A stretch of DNA of 26,411 nucleotides from Acidobacteria bacterium UBA2161 (GTDB taxonomy: Bacteria > Acidobacteriota > Vicinamibacteria > Vicinamibacterales > UBA823). Both the position numbers and the translations under genes were made by a program. The DNA lies in contig DCWN01000025.1 in assembly GCA_002328835.1 (NCBI GenBank), positions 80,609 to 107,019 of the forward strand, in the 5' to 3' direction. The notes beneath the pieces were generated by a model that ran no database searches, was not told the origin of the DNA, and saw only the letters and a program-made list of their open reading frames with translations. Positions 7,514-15,875 of this stretch are shown one piece after another. Within the stretch, counting starts at the first letter, position 1; every line of letters starts with the position of its first letter.

Positions 7514-7981
7514 CTAGTCGCCGACCGTGGCCAGGCATTCGATCTCGAGCGCCGCGCCTAGCGCCAGGCCGGTCGAGCCGAACGCGCTCCGGGCGGGCAG
7601 GTGCTCGGGGAAGAACGTGACGTAGACCTCGTTCATCGCCGGCCACTGGCTCATGTCTTCCATGAAGACCATGCACTTGACGACGTGGTTCATCGACGAC
7701 CCGGCGTTCTCGAGCGTCCGGCTGATGTTTTCGAGCGTCTGGCGGGTTTCGGCCTGCACGCCGCCCTCCGCCAGGCCGCCGCCCGGTCGGTTGCCGAGCA
7801 TGCCCGAGAGATACAGCATGTCGTCGACCCGGACGTACGACGAGAAGGGGCGGCCGGGGGCGCCGCCGACGTACTCCACATCGGGGCCCGAGCGCTGGGC
7901 ACGGGTAGTGAACGAGCCGAGCGCGAAGGCGACGGCGGCGACGGCAACGAACAAGGCGCGGATGGACGTGGGTGAGGTCAT
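7514..7981 (-). CDS. Exported RidA (YjgF/YER057c/UK114) family protein
   Basis: A 155-residue protein. An N-terminal signal or anchor segment (about 8-28, IRALFVAVAAVAFALGSF, followed by TTRAQ) precedes a complete RidA domain of usual size. Visible family features are the VRVDDMLYLSG strand, the QTLENISRTLENAGSS helix, and the C-terminal signature PARSAF...ALEIECLA with the arginine that binds the enamine/imine carboxylate in RidA deaminases. Cytosolic RidA removes reactive 2-aminoacrylate; the export signal implies a different substrate or a binding role in the envelope. AGAAGGAG lies about 10 bases before the ATG at 7981. It is divergent from the RND gene across 248 bases and is separated from the PadR operon by a hairpin, so it is probably monocistronic. 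Confidence 0.87.
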   Translation of the reverse strand: MTSPTSIRALFVAVAAVAFALGSFTTRAQRSGPDVEYVGGAPGRPFSSYVRVDDMLYLSGMLGNRPGGGLAEGGVQAETRQTLENISRTLENAGSSMNHVVKCMVFMEDMSQWPAMNEVYVTFFPEHLPARSAFGSTGLALGAALEIECLATVGD

Positions 7982-8145
7982 GATGATGGTGGCTCCTTCT
8001 CTAGAGACCTTCGGAAGTCTTCGTCCGGGCGGCGACGGTCGTCCCGCAGGTGTATCAAACGTCAGGCCCGGGTCGAGATCAAGCGGGTACCGCCGCCGGC
8101 GAACCGTTCGCCCGCCGCCTGCGTCTTTCTAGGGGAGGGGTCAAC

Positions 8146-8172
8146 CGGCCGCGTCGGCCGTACTGATAGAAT
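8146..8172 (+). promoter_or_regulatory. Extended -10 promoter of the RND gene beside a GC palindrome
   Basis: TGA-TAGAAT (-10 at 8167-8172) is an extended -10 element, predicting a leader of about 50 bases to the ATG at 8230. Just upstream CGGCCG-CGT-CGGCCG (8146-8160) forms both a direct and an inverted repeat in the -35 region and may be a regulator site. The rest of the 7982-8229 divergent region holds the RidA ribosome binding site and only a weak palindrome at 8006-8021. Confidence 0.45.
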
Positions 8173-8229
8173 GCAAAGAGGTTCCACCTCCCCCACGGAT
8201 TTCGGTAGTCGGTCGAAGGGTTCTGTTTC

Positions 8230-11200
8230 ATGAAGGTCATTCAAGACGCGGTGCGCTATCCGGTCACGACGGCTGTCGGCGTGATCCTGCTGGTGATGTT
8301 CGGGCTCATTTCACTGTTCGGGCTGCCGGTGCAGCTGACGCCCGATATCACGCAGCCGGAAGTGTCCGTGATGACGTTCTGGCCCGGCGCGAGCCCGGAG
8401 GAAGTCGAGCGCGAGATCATCGACGAGCAGGAAGAGCAGCTGAAGTCGCTCGAAGGGCTTGAGAAGATGTTCAGTTCGAGCGCCGACAGCATGGGGACGC
8501 TCACGCTGCGGTTCTTCGTCGGTGTCGACAAGGACGCCGCGATCCTGCGGGTCTCGAATCGTCTCGACCAGGTGCCCAGCTATCCGGACGACGTCGACAA
8601 GCCGGTCATCTCGGCGCAGGGCCTGCGGCCGGTCGCGTCGGCCTACTTCGCGCTCGAGCCGCTGCCCGAGAACGGCTTCGAGGGTGATATCTCGACGCTT
8701 TGGGATCTGGCCGACGATTTCATCAAACCCGAGTTCGAGCGGATTCCCGGCGTGGCGTCATCGCAGATTTTCGGCGGACGCGAGCAGGAGCTGCACGTGA
8801 CCGTCGACCCGGCCAAGCTCGCCGCGCGTCAGATCACGCTGAACGAACTGGGCGCGGCGCTCGACCGCGAGAACCGGAACTACAGCGGCGGCGACTTCTA
8901 CGAAGGGAAGCGGCGCTACATCGTCCGGACGGTCGGCGAGTATCAGTCGCCCGAGGACGTCAACGACATCGTCGTCGCGGTGCGGGACGGCGTGCCGGTC
9001 TACCTGCGTGACCTGGGTGAGGCGGCGCTCGGCTACCGCAAGGCCGCCGACCGGGTCTTCGGCATGAATGGTCAGGTGCTCGTCCTCCCGGTCATGAAGC
9101 AGCCGGGCGCCAACGTGCTGGACATCATGGACGAGCTCCAGCTCACCGTCGAGCGGCTGAACGAGGCGCGGCTCGCGCCGCTCGGCCTTCAACTCGTCCA
9201 GGTCTACGACGAGACGATCTACGTGCGCAGTGCGATCAGCCTGGTCCAGAACAGCCTGCTGGTCGGCGCGTCGCTGGCGATCATCGTCCTCCTGCTGTTC
9301 CTCCGGAGCGTCACGAGCACACTCATCATCGCCGTGGCGATTCCGACCAGCCTCATCGGCACGTTTCTCATGATGTCGTGGCTGGGGCGGACGTTGAACG
9401 TCATCAGCCTGGCCGGGCTGGCCTTTGTGGTCGGCATGGCGGTCGACAACTCGATCGTCGTGCTGGAAAACATCTACCGCCATCGGCAGATGGGCAAGTC
9501 GCGGAGCGTCGCGGCGGTCGACGGCGCCAAGGAGGTCTGGGGCGCCGTGCTCGCCAGTACGTTGACGACAATCGCCGTGTTCATTCCGATCGCCTTCGTC
9601 CAGGAAGAAGCCGGCCAGCTCTTCGGCGACATCGCCATCGCGATCAGCTGCACGGTCGCGCTCAGCCTCATCGTGGCCATCACCGTCATCCCGAGCCTGT
9701 CGGCCAAGATCCTCCATGCCGTGGAGGCCGACGAGACCCGGAAGGGCCTGCACAACCTCTGGGGCCTGACGGGCGTGGCGGGCGGCTTCGCCAACGCCAT
9801 CTCCGCTGGTGTCGGGTGGATCATCGGTTCCACCGTGCGGCGCGTCGCGGTCGTCGTCGTGCTCTTCACTGCATCGGTCGGCGGCAGCGTCTGGATGATG
9901 CCCCAGACCGAGTACCTGCCGGTCGGCAACACGAACTTCCTCTTCGGCATGATGCTGCCGCCGCCGGGCTACAACGTCGACGAGATGACCGACATCTTCC
10001 ATACCTACGAGGCGGAGCTGAAGCCGCTGTGGGTAACCGAACCGGGTTCTCCGGAGGCGTTGCAGCAGCCGGGTGGCGGCATCGAGCAGTTCTTCTTCGC
10101 CGCGGCGCCGTCCTTCGGATTCATGGGCGTGTCGGCCCGCGATCCGATGCGGGTCCGCGAGCTGGTTCCGCCGTTCTTCGCGTTGAACGCGAAGGTGCCG
10201 GGCGCGATCATCGTGGCGCAGCAGTTCAGCATCTTCATGACCGAGGCCGGTGGCGGCCGGGCCATCGACGTCGAGCTGACCGGTCCGGATCTGGAACGTT
10301 TGATCGGTCTCGGGGTCCAGGTCTTCGGTCAGGTGATGCAGAAGCTGCCCGGGGCGCAGGCACAGCCGATTCCCGGTCTCGACCTCGGCAATCCCGAGGT
10401 GCGCGTCGTGACCGACCGGCGTCGCGCCGCCGAAGCGGGACTGTCGAACCGCGAACTGGGGTTCGCCGTGAGTGCGCTCGTCGACGGCGCCAAGGCCAGC
10501 GACTACCGGTTCGAAGGGAAGGAAATCGATCTCCGCCTGATGGCCGAACAGAGCTTCGCGCACCGGACCCACCTGCTGGAGCAGATGCCGATCGCCACCC
10601 GGGAGGGGCGGATCATCACGCTCGGCTCGGTCGCCGAGGTGTCGCAGACCAGTGGACCGGTGTCGATCGATCACCGCAATCGGGAGCGCGCGATCACGAT
10701 TCAGATCACGCCGGACGAGCAGATGCCGCTCGAGACCGCGATGACCATTGTCCAGGACGAGATCATCGCGCCGCTGCAGGCGTCGGGGCAGATGAGCCGC
10801 CTCGAGCATGCCACCCTGGCGGGGAGCGCCGACAAGCTGACCCAGACGTTCGACGTGCTGCAGTTCAATTTCCTCCTGGCGATCGTGATCACGTATCTGC
10901 TGATGGCGGCGCTCTTCGAGAGCTTCCTCTATCCCTTCGTCATCATGTTCAGCGTGCCGCTCGCGGCGCTCGGGGGCTTCCTCGGCCTCACGGCGCTCAA
11001 TACGTTCGTGACCTATCAGCCGCTCGACGTGCTGACGATGCTCGGTTTCATCGTGCTGGTGGGCACCACCGTCAACAACGCGATCCTCATCGTGCACCAG
11101 TCGCTGAATCACATGCGTGAGGAGGGGATGGGTCCGCACGAAGCGATCCGCGAGTCGACGCGCGGCCGGGTCCGCCCGATCTTCATGACCGTCACGACGA

Positions 11201-11403
11201 CGGTCTGCGCCATGCTGCCGCTGGTCTTGTTTCCGGGTGCCGGCTCGGAGCTGTACCGGGGGCTGGGAAGCGTCGTCATCGGCGGTTTGATCGTGTCGAC
11301 GGTGTTCACGCTGTTCCTGGTCCCGGCGCTGTTCAGCCTGGCGCTCGATGCCCGGGCGACGGTGGGGCGGTGGCTCCGTCCGGTGCCGCAGCCGGGTCAC
11401 TGA
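8230..11403 (+). CDS. RND superfamily efflux transporter permease (HAE1/AcrB-like)
   Basis: A 1057-residue inner-membrane pump subunit, full length for AcrB-type proteins: a first helix at about 12-30, a large periplasmic porter/docking loop, helices 2-6 (about 335-470), a central junction, a second large periplasmic loop, and helices 8-12 (about 875-1045). The family motif in TM4 reads VGMAVDNSIVVLEN, keeping the first proton-relay aspartate (D406) but with N407 where AcrB has D408. In TM10 N949 replaces the AcrB lysine K940, while R982 matches R971. This combination occurs in some non-AcrB RND subfamilies, so it need not mean loss of function. No membrane-fusion adaptor or outer-membrane factor is adjacent. 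Substrate unknown. It begins a run of ten plus-strand genes. Confidence 0.95.
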   Translation: MKVIQDAVRYPVTTAVGVILLVMFGLISLFGLPVQLTPDITQPEVSVMTFWPGASPEEVEREIIDEQEEQLKSLEGLEKMFSSSADSMGTLTLRFFVGVDKDAAILRVSNRLDQVPSYPDDVDKPVISAQGLRPVASAYFALEPLPENGFEGDISTLWDLADDFIKPEFERIPGVASSQIFGGREQELHVTVDPAKLAARQITLNELGAALDRENRNYSGGDFYEGKRRYIVRTVGEYQSPEDVNDIVVAVRDGVPVYLRDLGEAALGYRKAADRVFGMNGQVLVLPVMKQPGANVLDIMDELQLTVERLNEARLAPLGLQLVQVYDETIYVRSAISLVQNSLLVGASLAIIVLLLFLRSVTSTLIIAVAIPTSLIGTFLMMSWLGRTLNVISLAGLAFVVGMAVDNSIVVLENIYRHRQMGKSRSVAAVDGAKEVWGAVLASTLTTIAVFIPIAFVQEEAGQLFGDIAIAISCTVALSLIVAITVIPSLSAKILHAVEADETRKGLHNLWGLTGVAGGFANAISAGVGWIIGSTVRRVAVVVVLFTASVGGSVWMMPQTEYLPVGNTNFLFGMMLPPPGYNVDEMTDIFHTYEAELKPLWVTEPGSPEALQQPGGGIEQFFFAAAPSFGFMGVSARDPMRVRELVPPFFALNAKVPGAIIVAQQFSIFMTEAGGGRAIDVELTGPDLERLIGLGVQVFGQVMQKLPGAQAQPIPGLDLGNPEVRVVTDRRRAAEAGLSNRELGFAVSALVDGAKASDYRFEGKEIDLRLMAEQSFAHRTHLLEQMPIATREGRIITLGSVAEVSQTSGPVSIDHRNRERAITIQITPDEQMPLETAMTIVQDEIIAPLQASGQMSRLEHATLAGSADKLTQTFDVLQFNFLLAIVITYLLMAALFESFLYPFVIMFSVPLAALGGFLGLTALNTFVTYQPLDVLTMLGFIVLVGTTVNNAILIVHQSLNHMREEGMGPHEAIRESTRGRVRPIFMTVTTTVCAMLPLVLFPGAGSELYRGLGSVVIGGLIVSTVFTLFLVPALFSLALDARATVGRWLRPVPQPGH

Positions 11404-11425
11404 CCGGCGGCGCGAGGCACTGCCG

Positions 11426-12166
11426 ATGGCCGTCGTCCTGACCGTTCTCGGCTGCGGCGACGCCTTCGGCAGCGGGGGGCGCTTCCAGACCTGCTTCGCG
11501 ATCGACGCTGGCGAGACTCGCGTCCTGCTCGACTGCGGGGCCTCGTCGCTGGTGGCAATGCGCCAAGCCGGTGTCGATCCGCGCACGATCGACGCGATCT
11601 TCCTGACCCATCTCCACGGCGACCACTTCGGTGGCCTCCCGTTCTTCATCCTTGACGCGCAGTTTCTCTCGAAGCGCACCGCGCCGCTCACCGTGGCCGG
11701 GCCGCCCGGGACCGAGGCGCGGGTGCTCCAGGCGATGGAGACGTTCTTTCCGGGATCGACGAAGGTGGACCGGCGGTTCGACACGCGCTTCGTCGAGCTG
11801 CTCCCGGCGCAGCCGACGGCCGTGGGTACGGTCGTCGTCACACCCGCCGACGTCGTACATGGCAGCGGCGCGCCGGCGTACGCGCTGCGCCTCGAAGTCG
11901 ACGGCCGGGCGATCGGCTACTCGGGCGACACCGAATGGACCGAGGCGCTGTTGCCCATTGCGCGTGATGCCGACCTCTTCATCTGCGAGGCGTCGGTCTT
12001 CGACAAGGCGATCCCGGGCCACATCACCTACACGACGCTCGTCGCCCGGCGCGCGCAACTCGAGTGCCGGCGGCTGCTGCTGACCCACCTGGGGCCCGAC
12101 GTCCTGGCACAGCTCGACGAGCTTGAGATCGACGCCGCGACCGACGGGCAAGTCATCACGCTATAG
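11426..12166 (+). CDS. MBL-fold metallohydrolase (RNase Z-like)
   Basis: A 246-residue hydrolase when started at the ATG at 11426; upstream in-frame ATGs would overlap the RND gene. It has the metallo-beta-lactamase core: opening strand VLTVLGCGDAFGSGGR, the metal motif H62-x-H64-x-D66-H67 (THLHGDHFGGLP), a middle HGSGAPAYAL segment, the metal-bridging aspartate in GYSGDTEW, and the final histidine in LLLTHLG. This order matches the RNase Z/ElaC-like branch and related phosphodiesterases (including cyclic-nucleotide phosphodiesterases), but the long exosite arm of tRNase Z is not evident, so the substrate is open. The gene follows the RND gene by 22 bases with GAGG 8 bases before the start. 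Its stop codon overlaps the -10 box of the GlnRS gene. Confidence 0.88.
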   Translation: MAVVLTVLGCGDAFGSGGRFQTCFAIDAGETRVLLDCGASSLVAMRQAGVDPRTIDAIFLTHLHGDHFGGLPFFILDAQFLSKRTAPLTVAGPPGTEARVLQAMETFFPGSTKVDRRFDTRFVELLPAQPTAVGTVVVTPADVVHGSGAPAYALRLEVDGRAIGYSGDTEWTEALLPIARDADLFICEASVFDKAIPGHITYTTLVARRAQLECRRLLLTHLGPDVLAQLDELEIDAATDGQVITL

Positions 12167-12176
12167 AATGAGGCCA
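12162..12176 (+). promoter_or_regulatory. Putative leaderless promoter of glnS
   Basis: TATAGAAT (12162-12169, -10 core TAGAAT at 12164-12169) ends 6 bases before the ATG at 12176, so transcription would start at or within a base or two of the start codon. No Shine-Dalgarno is present. No good -35 is seen. The box overlaps the stop codon of the preceding gene. Expression of glnS independent of the upstream RND gene is a plausible consequence. Confidence 0.45.
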
Positions 12177-13918
12177 TGACCCCACCGGCCGCGGGGCCCG
12201 CTGGCACGCCCGACACTCGCGACGCGGAGACGGGTTCCGACGCACCGCTCGATTTCATCCGCACGATCGTCGCCGCCGATGTTGCCGCGCAGAAGCACGG
12301 CGGCCGCGTGGCGACCCGTTTTCCGCCCGAGCCCAACGGGTATCTTCACATCGGCCACGCGAAATCGATCTGCCTGAACTTCGGTGTGGCATCCGAGTAC
12401 GGCGGCACCTGCAACATGCGCTTCGACGATACGAACCCCACCACCGAGGAGGTCGAGTACGTCGACGCGATCCAGGCCGACGTGCGCTGGCTGGGGTTCG
12501 ACTGGGGTGACCGGCTTTACTATGCCTCGGACTATTTCGAGCAGCTGTACGGCTATGCCGTGCGCCTGATCGAACAGGGCAGGGCCTACGTCGACGACCT
12601 CGATGCCGAAGCGATCCGCGAGTATCGCGGCACCCTGACGGCGCCGGGCCGCGAGAGCCCGCATCGGGACCGCTCGGCTGCGGACAACCTCGATCTGTTC
12701 GGCCGGATGCGGGCCGGCGAGTTCCCGGATGGGTCGAAGGTGCTGCGCGCGAAGATCGACATGGCCTCGGGCAACATGAATCTCCGCGACCCGACGCTGT
12801 ACCGCATCCGGCGCGCTGCGCACCACCGGACCGGTGCGACCTGGTGCGTCTATCCGATGTACGACTTCACGCACGCGCTGTCTGACGCCATCGAGCAGAT
12901 CACGCATTCGCTGTGTACGCTCGAGTTCGAAGACCACCGCCCGCTGTACGACTGGGTCGTTCGGGAAGCCGACGCGCCGTCCCGCCCCCAGCAAATCGAG
13001 TTCGCGCGCTTGAATCTTTCGTACACCGTGCTCAGCAAGCGGAAGCTGCTGCGGCTGGTGGCGGACGGCCATGTCTCGGGGTGGGACGACCCGCGGATGC
13101 CGACGCTGGTCGGGATGCGGCGGCGCGGCTATCCGCCCGGAGCGATTCGAGTGTTTTGCGACCGGATCGGGATGGCCAAGCGCGAGAACGTCGTCGACGT
13201 GGCCGCGCTCGAGCACGCCGTGCGTGAAGAGTTGAACCGGACGTCGCCGCGGGTCATGGCGGTGCTGCGGCCGCTGAAAGTGGTCATCGAGAACTACCCG
13301 GAAGGCCAGGTCGAGGAACTCGATGTCATCAACAATCCCGAGGATGCCGAGGCGGGTACGCGGAAGGTCCCGTTTTCCCGGGTGCTCTATCTGGATCGCG
13401 CCGATTTTCACGAAGATCCGCCCAAGAAGTTCTTTCGGCTCGCGCCGGACCGCGAGGTGCGCCTGCGATGCGCCTACTTCGTGACCTGCGTCGGCGTCGT
13501 GAAGGACGAGCAAGGGGAGGTCGTCGAGTTGCGCTGTACCTACGATCCGGCGACGCGCGGCGGGTCGGCACCCGACGGACGCAAGGTCAAGGCGACGCTT
13601 CACTGGGTCTCGGCCGAGCACGCGCTTCCGGCAGTTGTCCGCCAGTACGAGCGGTTGTTCGTCGACGAGCACCCGGGAGAATCGCGCGAGTTTCTCGAGG
13701 CCCTGAACCCCGATTCCCTCGAGGTCATCGACACCTGTCAGGTCGAACCGAGCGTCGCCGGGGCAATCGTGGGAACGCGCTATCAGTTCGAGCGCCTCGG
13801 CTACTTCTGCGTCGATCCAGAGTCGACCGGTGAACAGCTCGTGTTCAACCGTACGGTATCGCTGCGCGACGCGTGGGCGAAGATCGCGCGCGCAACGAAG
13901 ATGAAGACGGGCGGCTGA
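12176..13918 (+). CDS. glnS: Glutaminyl-tRNA synthetase
   Basis: A 580-residue class I aminoacyl-tRNA synthetase that charges tRNA-Gln with glutamine in the cytosol. The N-terminus (about 1-40) is a low-complexity extension. The catalytic domain begins at VATRFPPEPNGYLHIGHAKS with the HIGH motif at 58-61 and the GlnRS/GluRS signature FDDTNP; the KMSKR-type loop is VLSKRK at 285-289. The C-terminal half (about 360-575) is the two-barrel anticodon-binding region characteristic of GlnRS (RVLYLDRADF, FRLAPDREVRLR). Length is close to the E. coli enzyme (554). Presence of GlnRS suggests that tRNA-Gln need not be made by transamidation here, though both routes can coexist. The gene lies between unrelated genes and seems to have its own promoter overlapping the preceding stop codon. 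Confidence 0.97.
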   Translation: MTPPAAGPAGTPDTRDAETGSDAPLDFIRTIVAADVAAQKHGGRVATRFPPEPNGYLHIGHAKSICLNFGVASEYGGTCNMRFDDTNPTTEEVEYVDAIQADVRWLGFDWGDRLYYASDYFEQLYGYAVRLIEQGRAYVDDLDAEAIREYRGTLTAPGRESPHRDRSAADNLDLFGRMRAGEFPDGSKVLRAKIDMASGNMNLRDPTLYRIRRAAHHRTGATWCVYPMYDFTHALSDAIEQITHSLCTLEFEDHRPLYDWVVREADAPSRPQQIEFARLNLSYTVLSKRKLLRLVADGHVSGWDDPRMPTLVGMRRRGYPPGAIRVFCDRIGMAKRENVVDVAALEHAVREELNRTSPRVMAVLRPLKVVIENYPEGQVEELDVINNPEDAEAGTRKVPFSRVLYLDRADFHEDPPKKFFRLAPDREVRLRCAYFVTCVGVVKDEQGEVVELRCTYDPATRGGSAPDGRKVKATLHWVSAEHALPAVVRQYERLFVDEHPGESREFLEALNPDSLEVIDTCQVEPSVAGAIVGTRYQFERLGYFCVDPESTGEQLVFNRTVSLRDAWAKIARATKMKTGG

Positions 13919-13954
13919 CTCCAGCCGGCTGCCGATGCGCGAGAGGATGACGAC

Positions 13955-14395
13955 ATGACCGGCTTGCTCCTGGTGGCGCTACTCGTGGGCCTCGTCTTGC
14001 CGCTGCAGGCGGGCATCAACTCGCAGCTCAGGATTCACGTCGGCCACCCGCTCTGGGCCGCTCTCGTATCGTTCAGCGTCGGTACTTGCGCGCTGGCGCT
14101 GGTCCTGGCCGTGACCCGGATCGGATGGCCCGCAGCCGGGTGGGTCGGCCGCGTGCCGTGGTGGCAGTGGACCGGCGGAGTTCTCGGGGCGACGTTCGTC
14201 ACGTCGTCCATCGTGCTGGCGCCGCGCCTCGGCGCGGCCGCACTCATCGCGACTGTCGTTACAGGGCAGATGGTCGGATCGCTCTTCATCGATCACTACG
14301 GCGCCGTTGGCTACCCGCAGCAGGCGGTGAGCGTTGGGCGCGTGCTCGGCGTGGCCCTGATCGTGGCGGGCGTCGCCCTCATCCAGTACCGGTGA
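13955..14395 (+). CDS. Small DMT-superfamily transporter (YdcZ/DUF606 family)
   Basis: A 146-residue membrane protein with five likely helices (about 3-22, 32-52, 66-88, 92-112 and 124-144). The N-terminal VGLVLPLQAGINSQLRIHVGHPLWAALVSFSVGT and the middle GATFVTSSIVLAPRLGAAALIATVVTGQM are hallmarks of the DUF606/YdcZ branch of the drug/metabolite transporter superfamily. These half-size proteins probably act as dimers, and no substrate has been settled. The gene follows glnS by 36 bases and is followed after 11 bases by the DUF3047 gene, so it probably belongs to the same transcript as the downstream genes. A short GAGAGG sequence lies upstream of its ATG. Confidence 0.9.
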   Translation: MTGLLLVALLVGLVLPLQAGINSQLRIHVGHPLWAALVSFSVGTCALALVLAVTRIGWPAAGWVGRVPWWQWTGGVLGATFVTSSIVLAPRLGAAALIATVVTGQMVGSLFIDHYGAVGYPQQAVSVGRVLGVALIVAGVALIQYR

Positions 14396-14406
14396 GCATT
14401 CTCTTG

Positions 14407-15129
14407 ATGACGCCCCGGATGCTCGGTCGCGATGCCCGCCGCCTCGTGCTCTGCGGGCTGGCGGCTGCGGCCTGCGCCTGCTCCCCGGAGCGCGCGAACG
14501 TCCTCGTGCCCGATGGCAGCGCGACGGTCACGGTGATGGACTTCCGGGAGCCGTTCTCGCTCGATCCGCTGCCCGAGGGATGGCAGCATCGGACCTTCTG
14601 GCGGCATCGGCCGATGGAGATGTCGTTCACGACCAAGGCGGGGGTGCCCGCCATGCGCTTCGCCACGCGCGACACGGCGTCGATGCTGTTTCGCCACGTG
14701 CGGATCGACCTCGGCACCTATCCCCACCTCAGCTGGCGCTGGTTCATCGAGACCGAGATCGACGGGACCGTCGACGAGCGCACGCGTGAGGGCGACGATC
14801 ATTCAGCCAGGTTCTTCCTGAGCTTCGCGACGGCTGACGGCGAGACCCGACGGATGGAGATCATCTGGGCCAACCGGCGGTTCGCGGCGGGCGAGTACAA
14901 GTTCCTCGGGTCGTTTCCCCACGACGTGGCGAACGGGGGCGCCGCGAACGTCGGGCGCTGGCACGACGAGACGGTCAATCTGGCGGCGATCTACCGAGAG
15001 TTGTGGGGTGGTGATCCTCTCGGCGTGACGCTGGTCGACCTCGGCGTGTTCTGCGATTCCGACGACACCGGCGCCGAGAGCGTCGCCTACATCGCCGACG
15101 TGCGCGTTTCGCAGTCCCCGCCTGCATGA
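14407..15129 (+). CDS. DUF3047 family probable lipoprotein
   Basis: A 240-residue exported protein. The N-terminus (MTPRMLGRDARRLVLCGLAAAACACSPE) has basic residues, a short hydrophobic run and cysteines followed by CSPE, compatible with a lipoprotein signal although the lipobox is imperfect. The mature part matches DUF3047: a beta-sandwich-like N-terminal part (PLPEGWQHRTFW), LSWRWFIETEID, a DDHSARFFLSFATADG strand pair, MEIIWANRR, and the C-terminal VTLVDLGVFCDSDDTGAESVAYIADV segment. No function is known for the family; the fold suggests ligand or carbohydrate binding. ATG at 14407 is preferred because GGTGAG lies about 10 bases upstream; a GTG at 14392 overlapping the previous stop is an alternative. 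Its own stop overlaps the lutA start as ATGA, so it is coupled to the lut genes. Confidence 0.82.
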   Translation: MTPRMLGRDARRLVLCGLAAAACACSPERANVLVPDGSATVTVMDFREPFSLDPLPEGWQHRTFWRHRPMEMSFTTKAGVPAMRFATRDTASMLFRHVRIDLGTYPHLSWRWFIETEIDGTVDERTREGDDHSARFFLSFATADGETRRMEIIWANRRFAAGEYKFLGSFPHDVANGGAANVGRWHDETVNLAAIYRELWGGDPLGVTLVDLGVFCDSDDTGAESVAYIADVRVSQSPPA

Positions 15130-15875
15130 TGCCGAAGCCTGACGCCGACCGGACGGTCCAGCTGTTCGCCACGTGCCTGGTCGACACGATCCGCCCGAGC
15201 GTGGGCCTGGCCACGCTCCGCCTGCTCGAACGGCTCGGGGTGACGGTCCTCGTGCCCGCCGGCCAGACCTGCTGTGGGCAGCCGGCATTCAACAGCGGGT
15301 GCCTGGACGATGCGCGGGCCACGGCGCGCTACACGATCGACCTGCTCGAGCGCTCCCCGGCGCCCGTCATCGTCCCTTCGGGATCGTGCGGCGACATGAT
15401 CGTCCACCGGTATCCCGAGCTGTTCACCGGCGATCCGATCTACGGACCGAAAGCCGACCGCGTGGCGGCGCGCACCTACGAACTCGGCCAGTACCTGGCC
15501 GACGTGCTGGAGGTGGGAGACGTCGGCGCGAAGGCCGAGCGGACGATAGCGTACCACCCGTCGTGTCACCTGCTGCGGGGCCTGGGTGTCCGGGAGGCCG
15601 TGCCGCGCCTGCTCGAAGCCGTTGCCGGAGCGCAGTCGGTCGAGCTACCGGGCAGCGAGGAGTGCTGCGGGTTCGGCGGCACGTTCGCGGTGAAGATGAG
15701 CGAGCTGTCGAGCGCGATGCTCGATCGGAAGCTCGACGCGATCATCGGCTCGGGCGCCGATACCGTCGTGGCCTGCGACGCCGGATGCCTCTTGCAGATC
15801 GAGGGCGGGCTGCGGCGCCGCCGCGCGAAGCTGGCGGTGCGCCACCTCGCCGAGATTCTGGCGGAGTCTGAATGA
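15126..15875 (+). CDS. lutA: L-lactate utilization iron-sulfur protein LutA (LldE)
   Basis: A 249-residue cytosolic protein with two cysteine-rich CCG domains. The first has C17, the pair C49-C50 (TCCGQPAF) and C88 (SGSCGDM). The second has C147 (HPSCH), the pair C180-C181 (EECCGFGG) and C217 (VACDAGC). These bind iron-sulfur or noncubane clusters in heterodisulfide-reductase-type subunits. With LutB and LutC it forms the complex that oxidises L-lactate to pyruvate without a flavin. The ATGs at 15126 and 15129 are both possible; the first overlaps the DUF3047 stop. The gene overlaps lutB by ATGA. Order A-B-C and size match the Bacillus operon. Confidence 0.94.
   Translation: MMPKPDADRTVQLFATCLVDTIRPSVGLATLRLLERLGVTVLVPAGQTCCGQPAFNSGCLDDARATARYTIDLLERSPAPVIVPSGSCGDMIVHRYPELFTGDPIYGPKADRVAARTYELGQYLADVLEVGDVGAKAERTIAYHPSCHLLRGLGVREAVPRLLEAVAGAQSVELPGSEECCGFGGTFAVKMSELSSAMLDRKLDAIIGSGADTVVACDAGCLLQIEGGLRRRRAKLAVRHLAEILAESE

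Noticed and set aside
9378..11120. 580-codon plus-strand frame inside the RND gene
   Set aside because: An out-of-phase shadow with arginine- and glycine-rich composition and no domain.
8758..11841. 1027-codon open frame on the minus strand opposite the RND and MBL genes
   Set aside because: Its protein is an arginine-, aspartate- and histidine-rich low-complexity string typical of the antisense frame of GC-rich genes, and the plus strand has two clear gene families.
12161..13672. 503-codon minus-strand open frame opposite glnS
   Set aside because: A shadow of the GlnRS codons; it has no recognisable fold and spans the GlnRS catalytic motifs.
14086..14406. Upstream extension of the DUF3047 frame
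   Set aside because: It lies out of phase inside the YdcZ-type transporter gene and is arginine-rich; the signal sequence begins at 14407 (or 14392).
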